Assembly (NCBI RefSeq): GCF_001295925.1
Contig: NZ_LJHQ01000018.1
Location: 124,001 to 188,000 of the forward strand
Reading direction: 5' to 3'
DNA: 64,000 nt
Origin: Allobosea sp. AAP35
Lineage (GTDB): Bacteria; Pseudomonadota; Alphaproteobacteria; Rhizobiales; Beijerinckiaceae
In this document: in pieces, positions 63,633-64,000 of the stretch
How the letters are laid out: every line of letters begins with the position of its first letter
How positions within the stretch are numbered: position 1 is the stretch's first letter
Made by a program: the position numbers and the translations under genes
The notes under the pieces: model-generated
What the model was told of the DNA's origin: nothing
Seen by the model: only the letters and a program-made list of their open reading frames with translations
Database searches by the model: none

Positions 63633-63686
63633 CCACCAAGGCCGGCAAACACCGCTGCATCGGCGGCTTTCACAGGGCCTTGGTGG
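63633..63686. repeat. 11-bp inverted repeat spanning the tRNA-Ala 3' end
   Basis: CCACCAAGGCC (63633-63643) pairs perfectly with GGCCTTGGTGG (63676-63686), whose last bases are the CCA end and acceptor of the tRNA. On the minus strand the trailer could fold back onto the tRNA 3' end. No T run follows, so it is not a standard terminator. Confidence 0.6.
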
Positions 63687-63756
63687 AGCTGAGGGGAATC
63701 GAACCCCTGACCTCTGCAGTGCGATTGCAGCGCTCTCCCATCTGAGCTACAGCCCC
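63681..63756 (-). tRNA. tRNA-Ala(CGC)
   Basis: A 76-base tRNA including an encoded CCA. On the minus strand it starts GGGGCTGTAGCTCAGATGGG, the anticodon arm is CTGCA-ATCGCAC-TGCAG (anticodon CGC, reading GCG Ala codons), and the T arm is AGGGGTTCGATTCCCCT. The acceptor ends CAGCTCCACCA. A decayed OmpA-like remnant lies directly downstream. Confidence 0.95.
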
Positions 63757-63869
63757 GAGGCGCTGGCCTTCTAGGCCTTGCGTCGCGTGTCTGTCAATCG
63801 CCTGCGCCATGTGAATCATGCCGCGCACAGGCACGGCGCATCTGCCAACGACGATCTAGAGGAATGACG

Positions 63870-64000
63870 ATGCGTGCCGTTCTCGACGTGGTGCTGCTGG
63901 CCTTGCAGATCTACACTTGGCTGCTGATCCTCTCGGCTGTGCTGAGCTGGCTGATCGCCTTCAACGTTCTCAACACCCGCAACCAGTTCGTCGCCACCGT
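63870..64000 (+). CDS. YggT-family membrane protein, N-terminal part
   Basis: The first 43 codons of a gene that runs off the end. [20 protein letters not shown] then [16 protein letters not shown] matches the YggT family of small inner-membrane proteins with two hydrophobic repeats, linked to osmotic or potassium homeostasis in some bacteria. The AGAGGA ribosome site lies six to seven bases before the ATG at 63870; the ATG at 63864 is too close to it. YggT genes usually lie near DUF167 and folD genes, beyond the window. Confidence 0.88.
   Translation, partial: MRAVLDVVLLALQIYTWLLILSAVLSWLIAFNVLNTRNQFVAT

Overview
The window is high-GC DNA from the chromosome of an alphaproteobacterium of the order Hyphomicrobiales, most like Bosea or a close relative. 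This is judged from gene content (GapR, HWE/HisKA_2-type kinase, mitofilin-like protein plus HemY, TAXI-TRAP transporter, cobalt-type nitrile hydratase, a cysteine-free L36) and from dispersed GTCATTCTCGGG / GTCATCCCGGGC palindromes between genes. I count about 56 protein genes, one tRNA-Ala(CGC), one decayed OmpA-like remnant, four hairpin terminators and about ten dispersed palindromic elements. I found no insertion sequence, prophage or CRISPR array.

Layout. 1-9.8 kb: the end of an RND efflux pump, a GAF-PAS-GGDEF-EAL protein followed by a HisKA_2 kinase, a secreted protein, a DMT exporter divergent from a LysR regulator, and obgE. 10-21.3 kb: rpmJ, TPR and hydrolase genes, a BrnT/CopG toxin-antitoxin pair, a glycerate kinase-DUF1036-pyruvate kinase operon, gapR, azoR divergent from its likely LysR regulator, and GST, GNAT, protease-inhibitor lipoprotein and RidA genes. 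21.4-34.4 kb: acs, a DUF2235 lipase-like protein, the tsaD-gpsA-unknown-EVE operon, then a hemD gene fused to a membrane-anchored mitofilin-like domain, hemY, an RluA-type pseudouridine synthase and rpoH. 34.4-42 kb: a YcaQ-like protein and a zinc island (49-residue membrane peptide-znuC-znuB-znuA-COG0523 GTPase-WD40 protein-92-residue protein) with two candidate Zur sites, then a BrnT/BrnA pair. 42-52.7 kb: a periplasmic glucan gene, a TAXI-TRAP transporter with DUF1850, a gamma-glutamyltransferase, an amidase and a nitrile hydratase operon. 52.7-64 kb: kdsD, a beta-barrel protein, pepF, a sigma-54 response regulator, an L,D-transpeptidase, a DUF882 peptidase, an OmpA remnant beside tRNA-Ala and the start of a YggT protein.

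How the genes work together. The zinc island would import zinc (ZnuABC) and distribute it inside the cell (COG0523 GTPase), with small partners of unknown role. Nitrile hydratase and the amidase could together turn nitriles into acids and ammonia, and the TAXI transporter may feed this region with an organic acid. The sigma-54 regulator, L,D-transpeptidase and DUF882 protein form an envelope-remodelling neighbourhood. The most unusual gene is the hemD-mitofilin fusion, which would tether uroporphyrinogen-III synthase to the inner membrane next to HemY, with hemC absent from its usual neighbouring place.
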